From positions 372,001 to 436,000 of the forward strand of contig NZ_JAHLEF010000001.1 of assembly GCF_018861755.1 (NCBI RefSeq): a DNA stretch of 64,000 bases, read 5' to 3'. The position numbers and the translations under genes were made by a program. Each line of letters begins with the position of its first letter. Positions within the stretch are counted from its first letter, which is position 1. Positions 45,581-54,299 of the stretch are shown here, one piece after another. The stretch comes from Clostridium sp. CF012. Lineage in GTDB: Bacteria; Bacillota; Clostridia; Clostridiales; Clostridiaceae. Under the pieces are notes generated by a model. It did no database searches. It was given only the letters and a program-made list of their open reading frames with translations, and was not told the origin of the DNA.

Positions 45581-46414
45581 TTATCTTAATAATTGAAGTA
45601 CGCCTTGTGGTGCTTGATTAGCTTGTGCAAGCATAGCTTGTGCAGCTTGAGATAATATATTTGTCTTTGAGAAATTCATCATTTCTTTAGCCATGTCTAC
45701 ATCTCTTATTCTAGACTCTGCTGCTTGTACATTTTCTGAAGCATTATTTAAATTAGTAATAGTATGCTCTAATCTATTTTGCCAAGCTCCTAAAGTAGAT
45801 CTTCCTTTAGATACCTTTTTTAATTGAGTCTCTACTGTTGAAATTAAAGCAGTAGCTTTAGCTGCAGTACTAACATTACCAACCGATAATTTTCCAACTG
45901 CAGTACTAATAGTAGATAGGTCTATTCCTGATATTGTAAAATCTAAATCCATTAATTGGCCTTTATCTGCTCCAACTTGAATCTGAGCTGTACCAGCAGA
46001 TGAATCTAATAATTTCTTTTCATTGAAAGTAGTATTATCTTTAATTCTACTTATCTCTTTTCCTAATTCACCTATCTCTAAAGCTATAGAACCTCTATCT
46101 GCTGTAACATTTGTATCATTTGAAGCCTGTACAGCTAGTTCTCTCATTCTTTGAAGTATAGAATGAACTTCGTTTAATCCACCTTCTGCTGTTTGAATCA
46201 TAGAAATACCATCTTGTGAGTTTCTTGAAGCTTGGTCTAATCCTCTAACTTGTGCTCTCATTTTTTCAGAGATTGAAAGTCCTGCAGCGTCATCACCAGC
46301 TCTGTTTATTCTTAAACCTGAGCTTAATTTTTCCATAGCTTTTCCTGCTGTAACATTGTTAGCAGTAAAGTTCCTGTGAGCATTCATTGCGTTCATATTG
46401 TGATTGATTATCAT
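45581..46414 (-). CDS. hag: Main flagellin (Hag/FliC)
   Basis: The protein is about 277 residues from ATG 46414. It begins MIINHNMNAMNAHRNF and has LEKLSSGLRINRAGDDAAGLSISEKM-like conserved helices and the C-terminal AESRIRDVDMAKEMMNF with terminal QGVLQLLR. It is the main filament subunit by motif, promoter and leader. AAGGAGG lies 8 nt before the ATG; the longer frame to 46456 is leader. The leader holds two probable CsrA sites. The filament is likely modified by the adjacent glycan and FliB genes. Confidence 0.95.
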   Translation of the reverse strand: MIINHNMNAMNAHRNFTANNVTAGKAMEKLSSGLRINRAGDDAAGLSISEKMRAQVRGLDQASRNSQDGISMIQTAEGGLNEVHSILQRMRELAVQASNDTNVTADRGSIALEIGELGKEISRIKDNTTFNEKKLLDSSAGTAQIQVGADKGQLMDLDFTISGIDLSTISTAVGKLSVGNVSTAAKATALISTVETQLKKVSKGRSTLGAWQNRLEHTITNLNNASENVQAAESRIRDVDMAKEMMNFSKTNILSQAAQAMLAQANQAPQGVLQLLR

Positions 46415-46422
46415 AATAAATT

Positions 46423-46456
46423 CCTCCTTGAGTTTTAAGTGTACTTCCTTGCACAC
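46423..46456 (-). promoter_or_regulatory. Probable CsrA-binding leader of the main flagellin mRNA
   Basis: A hairpin with stem GTGTGC/GTACAC presents AAGGAA in its loop (46456-46439). A second site, AAGGAGG, is the ribosome site itself (46429-46423). Both carry the GGA core that CsrA binds. Two such sites, one overlapping the Shine-Dalgarno, are the arrangement known for the B. subtilis hag leader, and csrA and fliW are in this window. Confidence 0.65.
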
Positions 46457-46543
46457 TAGTTTTTTATTTATTTAAAAGTCTTACGACTATTAAAACAACC
46501 TATTAGTTTGCTAAATTATTTATTTTTTTCAACTTCTAATATT

Positions 46544-46570
46544 ATATCGTAGGTTAAATTGTAAACTTTA
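46544..46570 (-). promoter_or_regulatory. Sigma-28 promoter of the main flagellin
   Basis: Minus strand TAAA, a 15-bp spacer, then TACGATAT. Transcription would begin near 46537, giving a 123-nt leader that contains the CsrA hairpin and ribosome site. Confidence 0.85.
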
Positions 46571-46656
46571 TAGTTTTTTTAAATATTTTTATACTTTTTT
46601 AAGTTATTTTTATTTATTATTAAATTCAGTCCATTTATCTTCTTCATATTAAGTGT

Positions 46657-46680
46657 TATTTTAAAACAATGGTCAATTGT
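46657..46680 (-). terminator. Likely terminator of the flgM-to-fliT operon
   Basis: ACAAT-loop-ATTGT is followed by a T-rich tract on the minus strand, about 20 bp past the stop of the FliT-like gene. The stem is short, so confidence is moderate. Confidence 0.45.
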
Positions 46681-46698
46681 CACCCGTTAAGGTGTAAA

Positions 46699-47040
46699 TC
46701 ATATTTGTTTATTAAATGTGCCTGAATTAACATAAAAACTTTTATTATAATTATTATTAGCATTTTTAGTTATTTGTATCTTATCTAATTGTTCCTTTGT
46801 GTCCTCTTTCTTTAATTTCATCAATTCTGATAATTTCTGCTGTATATTTAATATATCTAGTTCATTACATACCATTGTAAATTCTTCAGTACTATATTGT
46901 AGTTTTTCCATATTTTCAATAATCACTTGTCTACTATCCAATAAAAAATCTAATTTGTTAATTTCATCACGCTGCAACGCGCTAATAATTTCAATAGTTA
47001 CCCGCTTGAATTCTACTAACATTTGTGTCAATTCTTTCAT
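46699..47040 (-). CDS. FliT-like flagellar chaperone
   Basis: The 113-residue helical protein (MKELTQMLVEFKRVTIEIISALQRDEINKLDFLLDSRQVIIENM) lies directly after fliD. FliT is the usual FliD chaperone in this slot; the helical pattern and size agree, though the sequence is weakly conserved. It ends in an Asn-rich tail. Its role is inferred mainly from position. Confidence 0.7.
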   Translation of the reverse strand: MKELTQMLVEFKRVTIEIISALQRDEINKLDFLLDSRQVIIENMEKLQYSTEEFTMVCNELDILNIQQKLSELMKLKKEDTKEQLDKIQITKNANNNYNKSFYVNSGTFNKQI

Positions 47041-47075
47041 AAGAACTTCTCCATTCTATAGATTTTACAATGAAT

Positions 47076-48593
47076 TTACTGCCCTCCACCTAATTGTTTT
47101 GTTAACCAACTTGATTGTGAGTTTAATTGAGTCATTGCTTTTTCTAATTTTGAAAACCGAGTATAATAATTTGTTTCTCTTTCCTCAAATTTTCTGTTTA
47201 ACTCACTAATATACTTATCCTTTTCTTTCATTTGTTTTGATAAAATATTGTCGGATTCTGTAGTATTCCCTTTTATACCTGCTTTTTTAAGTAATATCGC
47301 TTTGCCGCCAAAGGGATTAGTATAATCTTGCACTATATCATCTAATCTTTGGAATATCCCTTTTTCCTTATAATCTGTACTAGATTTGCTCAATAAATCA
47401 ACCACTTGAGTTCCATTACTTTTCAAAGCTTCAGAAAATTTATTTTTTGCCTGCTCTGCTGTTAAAGTAGGATCAATAATAATTTTCCCCCTTAGTGTAG
47501 TTTCCTTTGAAGTAGTAAACCCTAAATCTTTCAGACCAATGGCACCTACACCTACAGGTTCAAAGAAAGCTCTTCTCATTGAAGTTAACATATCACTCAG
47601 GCTGCTGTCTCCTTTAATTAAACCTTCTTTGGCTTTATCTTCCCATGCTTTTATTTCCTCTGGTTTCATACTTGTCTTTTGATCATCCGTTAAAGGAGTG
47701 TAACTATAATTTTTCCTTGCGTCTATTTTGCCGTTTACTTTGTCAATAAGTTCATTATATTTGGTTATAAATCCCAATATTTTATCATAGGTTTTATCTG
47801 TGTTTGCTGTTACTGACAAAGTAGTTGCTCCTATTGCTTTTAATGAGTAATTAATTCCATCTATGGCAAAATCATTTGTTTCTTTTGTAGTGACTGCAAT
47901 GGCAACTCCGCCTGGTGGCGTTATACTTAAAACCGCATTATTCCCCTGTTTTTTAGCACCATTAATGTTTAATGCCGTCAATAATCCTGCTGTATCAGAT
48001 ATTTCTAAAGTAGCTGTTGTCCCTTGTTTTTTTGTTTCGAAGGAAAAACTGTGCGTAAGTTCACTAAACCTTGCAATTACAGTTCCATTTGTTGAGCTGT
48101 TGATTTTGTTAGTAAATTGTTGAATTGTCATACTATTATCAACAGGTATTACTGTTCCATTCACAGTTAATGTACCAGCAGTTACACCTAGAGTGGATAA
48201 TATTGTACTATTTGTTACAGTATCACCCAAAGTTGCAGTACTTTCACTTTTAGCACCTGCAGCTAGTTTCGTTACATTTACAGTATAATTTCCCGACACA
48301 GCCCCAACATTAGCCGTAGCTGTTGTCTTTGTTGGATCAGTGCTTGTAATTTCGCAGGCTGTGTAATTCTTTTGCATTAATAAATTGTCATCTGGCTTTA
48401 CACTATCTAAATATGAATTTTTTAGCCCTCTAATATCAGTTATAATATCCCTATACATATCCTGCTTCCACTGCATCACTTGTTTGTCTTGCTTTTGCTT
48501 ATCTACTCTCATACGATAAGGCTGCATCATTTGCTTTATTAGTGCATCTGTATCCAGTCCAGTAGCCATTCCAGTAAATCTAATCTTGCTCAT
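47076..48593 (-). CDS. fliD: Flagellar filament cap protein FliD
   Basis: The 505-residue protein has the FliD N-terminal domain (MSKIRFTGMATGLDTDALIKQMMQPYRMRVDKQKQ). The C-terminal domain has KDLGFTTSKETTLRGKIIIDPTLT and ends in a coiled coil (YYTRFSKLEKAMTQLNSQSSWL). FliD caps the filament and folds flagellin at the tip. It follows fliS by 20 bp. Confidence 0.95.
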   Translation of the reverse strand: MSKIRFTGMATGLDTDALIKQMMQPYRMRVDKQKQDKQVMQWKQDMYRDIITDIRGLKNSYLDSVKPDDNLLMQKNYTACEITSTDPTKTTATANVGAVSGNYTVNVTKLAAGAKSESTATLGDTVTNSTILSTLGVTAGTLTVNGTVIPVDNSMTIQQFTNKINSSTNGTVIARFSELTHSFSFETKKQGTTATLEISDTAGLLTALNINGAKKQGNNAVLSITPPGGVAIAVTTKETNDFAIDGINYSLKAIGATTLSVTANTDKTYDKILGFITKYNELIDKVNGKIDARKNYSYTPLTDDQKTSMKPEEIKAWEDKAKEGLIKGDSSLSDMLTSMRRAFFEPVGVGAIGLKDLGFTTSKETTLRGKIIIDPTLTAEQAKNKFSEALKSNGTQVVDLLSKSSTDYKEKGIFQRLDDIVQDYTNPFGGKAILLKKAGIKGNTTESDNILSKQMKEKDKYISELNRKFEERETNYYTRFSKLEKAMTQLNSQSSWLTKQLGGGQ

Positions 48594-48613
48594 ATATTAT
48601 TACACCGCCTATT

Positions 48614-49009
48614 TTATTTTCCACCTTTGGATGACTTATACGCCTCGTTCCAAGTATCCCTGACCGCTTCAATTAGTGGAATTATTTCATTCATAATTTC
48701 TGCATCTTTTTTAATATTAGCATCTGTAAGTCGTCCTGCTATAAAGTCATAAATATCCATTAAACTCTGTGCCCATTCTCCACCTTTATCTACATCTAAA
48801 GTTGCCATTAACTCATAAAATATATTTTGAGTTTTTATAAGGTTTTCATGAGCTTTTTTAACATCTTTATCTAAAATACCTTGTCTACCTATTTTTGAAA
48901 ATTTTACAGCTCCATCCACAAGCATTAGAAGTAGCTGCTCTTTTGATGCGAAGTTTACGCTATTGTTTTTGTAAGTACTGAATGCATTTGCATGTGCGTT
49001 CATTGTCAT
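48614..49009 (-). CDS. fliS: Flagellin export chaperone FliS
   Basis: The 131-residue helical protein has the FliS signature (NSVNFASKEQLLLMLVDGAVKFSKIG, then KAHENLIKTQNIFYELMATLD). FliS binds the flagellin C-terminus before export; in Bacillus it also takes part in the FliW-CsrA circuit. GAAGGAAT lies just before the ATG. It sits between the 96-aa gene and fliD. Confidence 0.95.
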   Translation of the reverse strand: MTMNAHANAFSTYKNNSVNFASKEQLLLMLVDGAVKFSKIGRQGILDKDVKKAHENLIKTQNIFYELMATLDVDKGGEWAQSLMDIYDFIAGRLTDANIKKDAEIMNEIIPLIEAVRDTWNEAYKSSKGGK

Positions 49010-49021
49010 ATTCCTTCACCT

Positions 49022-49312
49022 CTATTTTTTAGTATCTATAAAATTCCCAATGTTTCTTTGTTCTTTATCTAAATTTTCTTTAAAAACCTCTATATCATAT
49101 TGATTGTCTTTAAATGCTGATACAGTTATTTTATGATCTTTCTTATATTTTAAAAGCTTGTCTTTAAATTGATCATAGGATTTTGAATTATCTTTAGGGT
49201 TCCTATCTTTATTTACAGATATTGAGTCTTTTCTATGAACTACATCTGACTTTGTTGTATTTTTAACTCTCTGTCTTATTTCAACATCAATTTTATTTAA
49301 TTTAAATTCCAT
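49022..49312 (-). CDS. Small charged protein of unknown function between flaG and fliS
   Basis: The 96-residue protein is very rich in Lys and Asp (about a third charged) with no signal or membrane segment and little predicted order in the middle (RKDSISVNKDRNPKDNSKS). I do not recognise it. GGAGGGC lies before the ATG. It replaces nothing standard in the flaG-fliS interval, so it may be lineage-specific. Confidence 0.75.
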   Translation of the reverse strand: MEFKLNKIDVEIRQRVKNTTKSDVVHRKDSISVNKDRNPKDNSKSYDQFKDKLLKYKKDHKITVSAFKDNQYDIEVFKENLDKEQRNIGNFIDTKK

Positions 49313-49377
49313 AATAGCCCTCCTATCCTTATTCTATAGGGTTACGTTTTTTAAAATTGTTCACCTTGATTAATGGC

Positions 49378-49722
49378 TTAAGCCTTTTTATCTACAAAAA
49401 CGCCCGCCTTTTCGCACATTTCAACTACCATATCAAGTATTTTTTCTGATGGAATTTCTTTTATCACTTCATTAGTTTTGTTATTAACTATTCTTATAAT
49501 GATTTGGTTAAGTACATCATGCTTTTGATATTCCAGGTGAGTATCTTCCCCCATTAAAAAATTATTTATTTTATTTACTGCATTTTCCACCTCTTTTTCA
49601 TAATTGTCTTTTTCACTTTTTGAATTTTTGATTTCATTAGTATTTGAACCCTTACCCATTTCTAAAGCTTTATAAATCTTTTCTAAATCTGCTGTTCTAC
49701 TATTAATAGCCCCAATATTCAT
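49378..49722 (-). CDS. flaG: FlaG family flagellar protein
   Basis: The protein is about 114 residues from ATG 49722. The C-terminal domain has EYQKHDVLNQIIIRIVNNKTNEVIKEIPSEKILDMV, the FlaG pattern. FlaG influences filament length. The start is set by GGGGGAAT just upstream; the TTG at 49737 would overlap that site. It follows csrA closely. Confidence 0.9.
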   Translation of the reverse strand: MNIGAINSRTADLEKIYKALEMGKGSNTNEIKNSKSEKDNYEKEVENAVNKINNFLMGEDTHLEYQKHDVLNQIIIRIVNNKTNEVIKEIPSEKILDMVVEMCEKAGVFVDKKA

Positions 49723-49738
49723 GTTTGATTCCCCCAAT

Positions 49739-49954
49739 TTATTTCTTTAATTTTTCTAAAGCTGATACATCAAAAACCATAGCCCTATGGTTTTCATCTG
49801 TAACTTCTTTGTAAAGTTCACTCCTTAAAATGCCAATTTCTCTTGGTGCATTTATAGCGATTTTTACTGTTCCATTTTCAATCTTAATTATGGTTATTTC
49901 TACATCTTCACCTATAAGTAGGGACTCACCTTTTTTTCTACTTATTACTAACAT
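49739..49954 (-). CDS. csrA: Translational regulator CsrA
   Basis: The 71-residue protein has the full CsrA pattern ([23 protein letters not shown] ... [19 protein letters not shown]). CsrA binds GGA motifs in mRNA leaders and represses translation, classically of flagellin. It follows fliW by 42 bp, and its probable target is the leader at 46423-46456. Confidence 0.97.
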   Translation of the reverse strand: MLVISRKKGESLLIGEDVEITIIKIENGTVKIAINAPREIGILRSELYKEVTDENHRAMVFDVSALEKLKK

Positions 49955-49996
49955 CTATCCATCCCCCTTGTTGTTCTCTACTGTAGATAACAATTA

Positions 49997-50431
49997 CTAA
50001 TTACTATTAGCCTTATAAAGAGGTTGTTTTATTCTATATTTATCATTATCTAATATTAATTGTTCCCCTAATTTATCTTTTATATTAATAATTATTGGAG
50101 CTTTTAAATTAGTAGTCATATTCTCAATATTTGAATTTAAAGTTACTGTAGTTAACACTAATACTTCTTCCGGCGTAGCTATTTGGAGCTCTTTTATATA
50201 GGTGTCTGGTATTTTAAATTCATAATCCGCCGCGATGGTAAAAGGAGATACCAAAACTAAGCCAACTTCAACATCTTCAATTGATTGTAATATACTAAAA
50301 GCTGTATTACTTTCTAATGGTAAAATTATGAAGTTTTTTAGTTGTTTAAATCCCGGCAACCCTTTTTTGAACACTATGACATCATCATCACTATATTCTA
50401 TAACTCCATGGTACTTAGTAACTAACTCCAT
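49997..50431 (-). CDS. fliW: Flagellar assembly factor FliW
   Basis: The 144-residue protein has FliW motifs (FKKGLPGFKQLKNFIILPLESNTAFSILQSIEDVEVGLVLVSPF). FliW binds flagellin and, when freed, sequesters CsrA, so flagellin secretion controls flagellin translation. The fliW-csrA pair lies as usual after flgL. Confidence 0.95.
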   Translation of the reverse strand: MELVTKYHGVIEYSDDDVIVFKKGLPGFKQLKNFIILPLESNTAFSILQSIEDVEVGLVLVSPFTIAADYEFKIPDTYIKELQIATPEEVLVLTTVTLNSNIENMTTNLKAPIIINIKDKLGEQLILDNDKYRIKQPLYKANSN

Positions 50432-50521
50432 ATTACAAATTCACTCCTTTAGTAAAAATCATTTTTCTCTTAATTTTTGACTTTTCACTATCAATTTTCA
50501 ATTGTAAACTTTAAAATTCAC

Positions 50522-51535
50522 CTATCTTAGATAATCAAGTAATGAAGGCATAAGTACCCTAGCACTAGTTTGAAGCGATGCTGCATAAACGGTTTGCATA
50601 GTAGCATATTCCATTGTCTTTTCTGCAATGTCTATATCTTCTACGCTTGACAGTATCTCTGTCATATTAAAATTAGCCTCTATATTTCTATTTTCAGCAC
50701 TTTCCATCCTATTTTGTTTTGCCCCAGCTTGGGTACGTAACTTTAATATATTAGTCATAGAGTCTTTAATTCCTTGCAAGTCTGTAGTTGTCAATTTTTC
50801 TACGTCACCCGGCACAGTAGAATCAAGATGACTAGTAATGTTTTTAAAAAGATCCATAAGATTATTAGTACCCGCTCCATAGTTTATAACTTCTGCTGCT
50901 GTAGTATTATAGTCCATAGTTACGCCTTGTGATACTTCAACTAAGAGCTTTGATCGTATTTGGTCATACTCTGTTTTACCTGGTTCATTGATAATATCTA
51001 ATGTTCCTCCACCATTCTTAGAATATATTAATTGCGTATTGGTAGTCGTAGTAGGAGGAATAGTAGGAGGAATAGTAGGAGTAGTAACTCTAATTGCATC
51101 GGTAGGTTTAGTAGTTCCCCTTGTACCCCCAAAAATATACTTACCATCAAAAGTTGTATTTACTATTTGTGAAAATTCTGCTATTTTTTCATTTATTTCA
51201 TCCTTAATAGCTTTTCTTTGATCAACATTGTACCCAGGATCTCCAACAGATATTAAAAGTTCTTCAATTCTTCCAACTACCTTTCCTGCTTGCCCTAATG
51301 CTGCATCTGTTGTATCAAGCCATTTCGTTGAATCTTTAATATTACTATTATATTGTTTATTTGCATCTATCTCTGAATGCATTTGCATTATCCTAGAAGC
51401 TTTAAAAGGGTCATCCGAAGCTTTTCTTATTTGCTTACCCGAAGCCGTTTGATTTTGCAATGTTCTAAGATTATCTAAATTGGTTCTCATGTCTCTTAAA
51501 AAATTATTCGAAAGCATTTTATTTGTTACTCTCAT
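50522..51535 (-). CDS. flgL: Hook-filament junction protein FlgL
   Basis: The 337-residue protein resembles flagellin at both ends (MRVTNKMLSNNFLRDMRTNLDNLRTLQNQTASGKQIRKASDDPFKASR and SVEDIDIAEKTMEYATMQTVYAASLQ). This is FlgL, which links hook to filament. The middle has a short repeat (TIPPTIPPTTT) coded by GTAGGAGGAATA-type DNA repeats. Confidence 0.95.
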   Translation of the reverse strand: MRVTNKMLSNNFLRDMRTNLDNLRTLQNQTASGKQIRKASDDPFKASRIMQMHSEIDANKQYNSNIKDSTKWLDTTDAALGQAGKVVGRIEELLISVGDPGYNVDQRKAIKDEINEKIAEFSQIVNTTFDGKYIFGGTRGTTKPTDAIRVTTPTIPPTIPPTTTTNTQLIYSKNGGGTLDIINEPGKTEYDQIRSKLLVEVSQGVTMDYNTTAAEVINYGAGTNNLMDLFKNITSHLDSTVPGDVEKLTTTDLQGIKDSMTNILKLRTQAGAKQNRMESAENRNIEANFNMTEILSSVEDIDIAEKTMEYATMQTVYAASLQTSARVLMPSLLDYLR

Positions 51536-51573
51536 ATCTTCACCCCTTAATTATTACCTGTAAGTTCTTGTAT

Positions 51574-53319
51574 TTATTTTTTCAATCCATTAATAACCAC
51601 ATCTAGAAGTTCATCAACTGTTGAAATAATCTTTGCATTAGCTTGATAAGCATGTTGAAATTGAATCATATTAGCCATTTCCTCATCCAATGATACACCT
51701 GATATAGAAGTTCTTGATTCCTCTAAGCTTGAAAGTAGTGCATTATGATTCTTTACAATTCTCTTAGCCTCCTGCGTATCAACAGCTAATTTGTTTATTA
51801 TATCTGTAAAATATCCACCAACAGTCATTCCATTTAAATCGGACTTAATCACTTTCACTCCTAAAGTAGCATCAATATCAAATTTACCTGACAAAAATTG
51901 TGCTCTAGTTTTCCCTGGATCTATGCTTTGAATCTCTAACCTCACATCTCTAAGTTGTGCAATAGCTATTGCTCTCATTTTATCATTTGCTGCATTTTTT
52001 GATGGATCATTATCTGTTCCAGTATTAATAAGCATAACATTATCAAGAATCTTTTTGTTAATAGAAATATTACCTGCTGTAATGTCTTTTTCTCCTGATG
52101 CCGTAGGATCTACACCATTAACAAAAAACAGTTCAGTACCCGTAGGGGCGTTGGCGTCGTCATTGCCGCTATGCACCGCATTTATAGAAAATGCAATACT
52201 CTTAGCTAGACCATTTAACTTATCCACATATTTGTCAATATCTGCCTGTACAGACATGTAGCCTTTTAGCTCTCCCTTTTCGGGCTTAAAAAGTGTTAAT
52301 TCTGTATAATTTGCACCACTTGGACTTCCATCTGCTTTAATAGGATTTCCGTCCTTATCTGCCCAAAGTACTCTACATTGATCTAGTTCTTTACGTTGAG
52401 TATCATCTAATTTCATGGTTATACTTGCTTCATTTTTTATATCACCGTTTTTATAATAAGTTACTTTATAACTAGGTGGTACTGTAACTACAGTCTTATC
52501 TAGCACAATGCTACTAACATAAGAAAGTCTGCTTACTTTATCATCAGGGTTACTTCTTACAAAGTAAAGGTCTTTAGTTGGATCTGCCCCGCCTACATTG
52601 TCAGTAGCTTTTAAATCCTCACCCGCTAATGTTTTTTTATCTATAGTTATACCAAACTTTATGCTTAGTTCATCTACTAATAAATCTCTTTTATCCATTA
52701 AATCATTAGGTTCATTTCCACCAACTTTTACACTTCTAATCTGTTTATTTAATTCATTTATTTGATCAAGCATATTGTTTACATCCACTACATTCTGCTT
52801 AATAACCTCTTGGGTATTTCCTTTTAATTTTGTCAATTGATTATAAGTATTGTTTAATTCATCAGTCAAAGCTTTGGATTGTTGTGCCACTATAGTTCTT
52901 GAATTTGAATTTTCTGGATGTTTGGATAGTTCCTGCCAAGACTCAAAAACCTTTCCTATTAATTTTGACACACCAGTGTCCGTAGGCTCATTCATAATAT
53001 TTTCAACCTCTACTAAAAACCTTTCTCGTCCTTCATACCAGCCCTTTGTTCCATTTTCGGTTCTTACTTGATAATCTAAAAAGCTATCTCTAATTCTTGT
53101 TATGGAGGAAACCTGTACACCAGTACCTAATTGGCCTGGTCCGATAGAATTGTTCATACTTGGCATTGCAAATGGTCTTGTAGTTTCCATATTAGCTCTT
53201 TGCCTTGAATAGCCTACTGTATTAGCATTTGCTATGTTGTGACTTGTTACATCGAGAGCCTTTTGTTGAGCACTCATGCCTCTTTTGGCTACGTTAAAAG
53301 TTCCAAATAATCCTGACAT
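51574..53319 (-). CDS. flgK: Hook-filament junction protein FlgK
   Basis: The protein is about 581 residues with the FlgK N-terminus (MSGLFGTFNVAKRGMSAQQKALDVTSHNIANANTVGYSRQRA). The C-terminus has ISGVSLDEEMANMIQFQHAYQANAKIISTVDELLDVVINGL. It is the first junction protein. ATG 53319 is chosen because GAGGTGAG precedes it; GTG three codons upstream lacks a site. The order flgM-flgN-flgK-flgL is standard. Confidence 0.95.
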   Translation of the reverse strand: MSGLFGTFNVAKRGMSAQQKALDVTSHNIANANTVGYSRQRANMETTRPFAMPSMNNSIGPGQLGTGVQVSSITRIRDSFLDYQVRTENGTKGWYEGRERFLVEVENIMNEPTDTGVSKLIGKVFESWQELSKHPENSNSRTIVAQQSKALTDELNNTYNQLTKLKGNTQEVIKQNVVDVNNMLDQINELNKQIRSVKVGGNEPNDLMDKRDLLVDELSIKFGITIDKKTLAGEDLKATDNVGGADPTKDLYFVRSNPDDKVSRLSYVSSIVLDKTVVTVPPSYKVTYYKNGDIKNEASITMKLDDTQRKELDQCRVLWADKDGNPIKADGSPSGANYTELTLFKPEKGELKGYMSVQADIDKYVDKLNGLAKSIAFSINAVHSGNDDANAPTGTELFFVNGVDPTASGEKDITAGNISINKKILDNVMLINTGTDNDPSKNAANDKMRAIAIAQLRDVRLEIQSIDPGKTRAQFLSGKFDIDATLGVKVIKSDLNGMTVGGYFTDIINKLAVDTQEAKRIVKNHNALLSSLEESRTSISGVSLDEEMANMIQFQHAYQANAKIISTVDELLDVVINGLKK

Positions 53320-53334
53320 CTTTCTCACCTCATA

Positions 53335-53745
53335 CTATTTCTTTACTTTGCCATAGGCATTGTAAGTTGTTGTTTCACGTGCTGGATTTAATACGTTTAA
53401 AATCCTATTTGTAAAGTTAAGTCCTTGTTTTATAAGTAATTCGTTTGTGTCCTTTTGTAGCACCACTTCTTGTAATAGTCGCTTGATTTTATAATAATTA
53501 CTCTCAAGTTCTGCATCTTTAAGTTCTTCAATTATCTCAGTCATAGCCCTGTTTTGTGTAAGTTCTCTACGTTGAACTTCCATATGTGCTATATTTTTAT
53601 TAGCCTCTTTGATCTTTCCAACACAAGTTTCCATTCCAAAAATATCATTAACAACTATACATCCATGTTGCTCTTCAAGTACTAGTAAAAGCACTCCCAC
53701 AGCTTCTATTTCCTGTATCATAACCCCATTTAGTTTTTGCATCAT
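53335..53745 (-). CDS. flgN: FlgN-type chaperone
   Basis: The 136-residue helical protein (IEAVGVLLLVLEEQHGCIVVNDIFGMETCVGKIKEANKNIAHMEVQRREL, ending TTTYNAYGKVKK) matches FlgN in size, helicity and terminal YxxxG pattern. FlgN carries FlgK and FlgL to the export gate. It begins 2 bp after the flgM stop. Confidence 0.87.
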   Translation of the reverse strand: MMQKLNGVMIQEIEAVGVLLLVLEEQHGCIVVNDIFGMETCVGKIKEANKNIAHMEVQRRELTQNRAMTEIIEELKDAELESNYYKIKRLLQEVVLQKDTNELLIKQGLNFTNRILNVLNPARETTTYNAYGKVKK

Positions 53746-53747
53746 AA

Positions 53748-54020
53748 CTAAATATCTCTCCCTTTAATAATATCAATCATTTTTTTAGCTGTTGATGTTG
53801 AATCCATCTTGTAGGTACCCTGCATTACTTCATTTCTGATAACTTCTATGGTATCTTTTGAATTAAGTGATTTGCCTTCTAATGATAATGAACTAAGAGT
53901 TTTTCCCACTGAGGATAACTCTACTGTATCTTTTTTTGAAACCGGTGTCTTTGCTTCCATTTTAGATGTATTGTTTTTATAGAAACTAACAACATTATTT
54001 TTCACTCCATCTATTTTCAT
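53748..54020 (-). CDS. flgM: Anti-sigma-28 factor FlgM
   Basis: The 90-residue protein has the FlgM pattern (SKKDTVELSSVGKTLSSLS ... RNEVMQGTYKMDSTSTAKKMIDII). FlgM binds sigma-28 until the hook is complete. Its own sigma-28 promoter, 60 bp upstream, gives the usual feedback loop. Confidence 0.93.
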   Translation of the reverse strand: MKIDGVKNNVVSFYKNNTSKMEAKTPVSKKDTVELSSVGKTLSSLSLEGKSLNSKDTIEVIRNEVMQGTYKMDSTSTAKKMIDIIKGRDI

Positions 54021-54079
54021 TATTATCCACTCCTAGCTTTTTGTAACTTTAAGCCTAGATGCAATTCTATCTATTTCTA

Positions 54080-54106
54080 TTATCGTATATAATCTTTCAA
54101 AGTTTA
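54080..54106 (-). promoter_or_regulatory. Sigma-28 promoter of the flgM-led late operon
   Basis: Minus strand TAAA, a 15-bp spacer, then TACGATAA. It lies between the fliY terminator and flgM and would drive flgM through the FliT-like gene. Confidence 0.85.
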
Positions 54107-54206
54107 TACAGTATTTAGTTATAATCTAATTTTTAAAGACTATTTTGCTATATATATTTATTATTAGCTAAAATCGCTTATAATTTAGCAACCACACTTT
54201 ATAAAG

Positions 54207-54255
54207 TACAATATAAAAAAGGAATAAATTGAATTTATTCCTTTTTTATATTGTA
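54207..54255 (-). terminator. Strong terminator closing the chemotaxis/switch operon
   Basis: A 24-bp perfect palindromic stem with a single central base (TACAATATAAAAAAGGAATA and complement) includes an A6/T6 run, about 45 bp after the fliY stop. It can terminate in both directions. Confidence 0.88.
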
Positions 54256-54299
54256 GGTAATTAGAAAACTTACAATTTTAATATTTGACGCTTTTTCAT

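Noticed and set aside
54207-54255. Long palindrome considered as an operator or recombination site
   Set aside because: Position after the fliY stop, the A6/T6 run and the tiny loop fit a bidirectional intrinsic terminator better.
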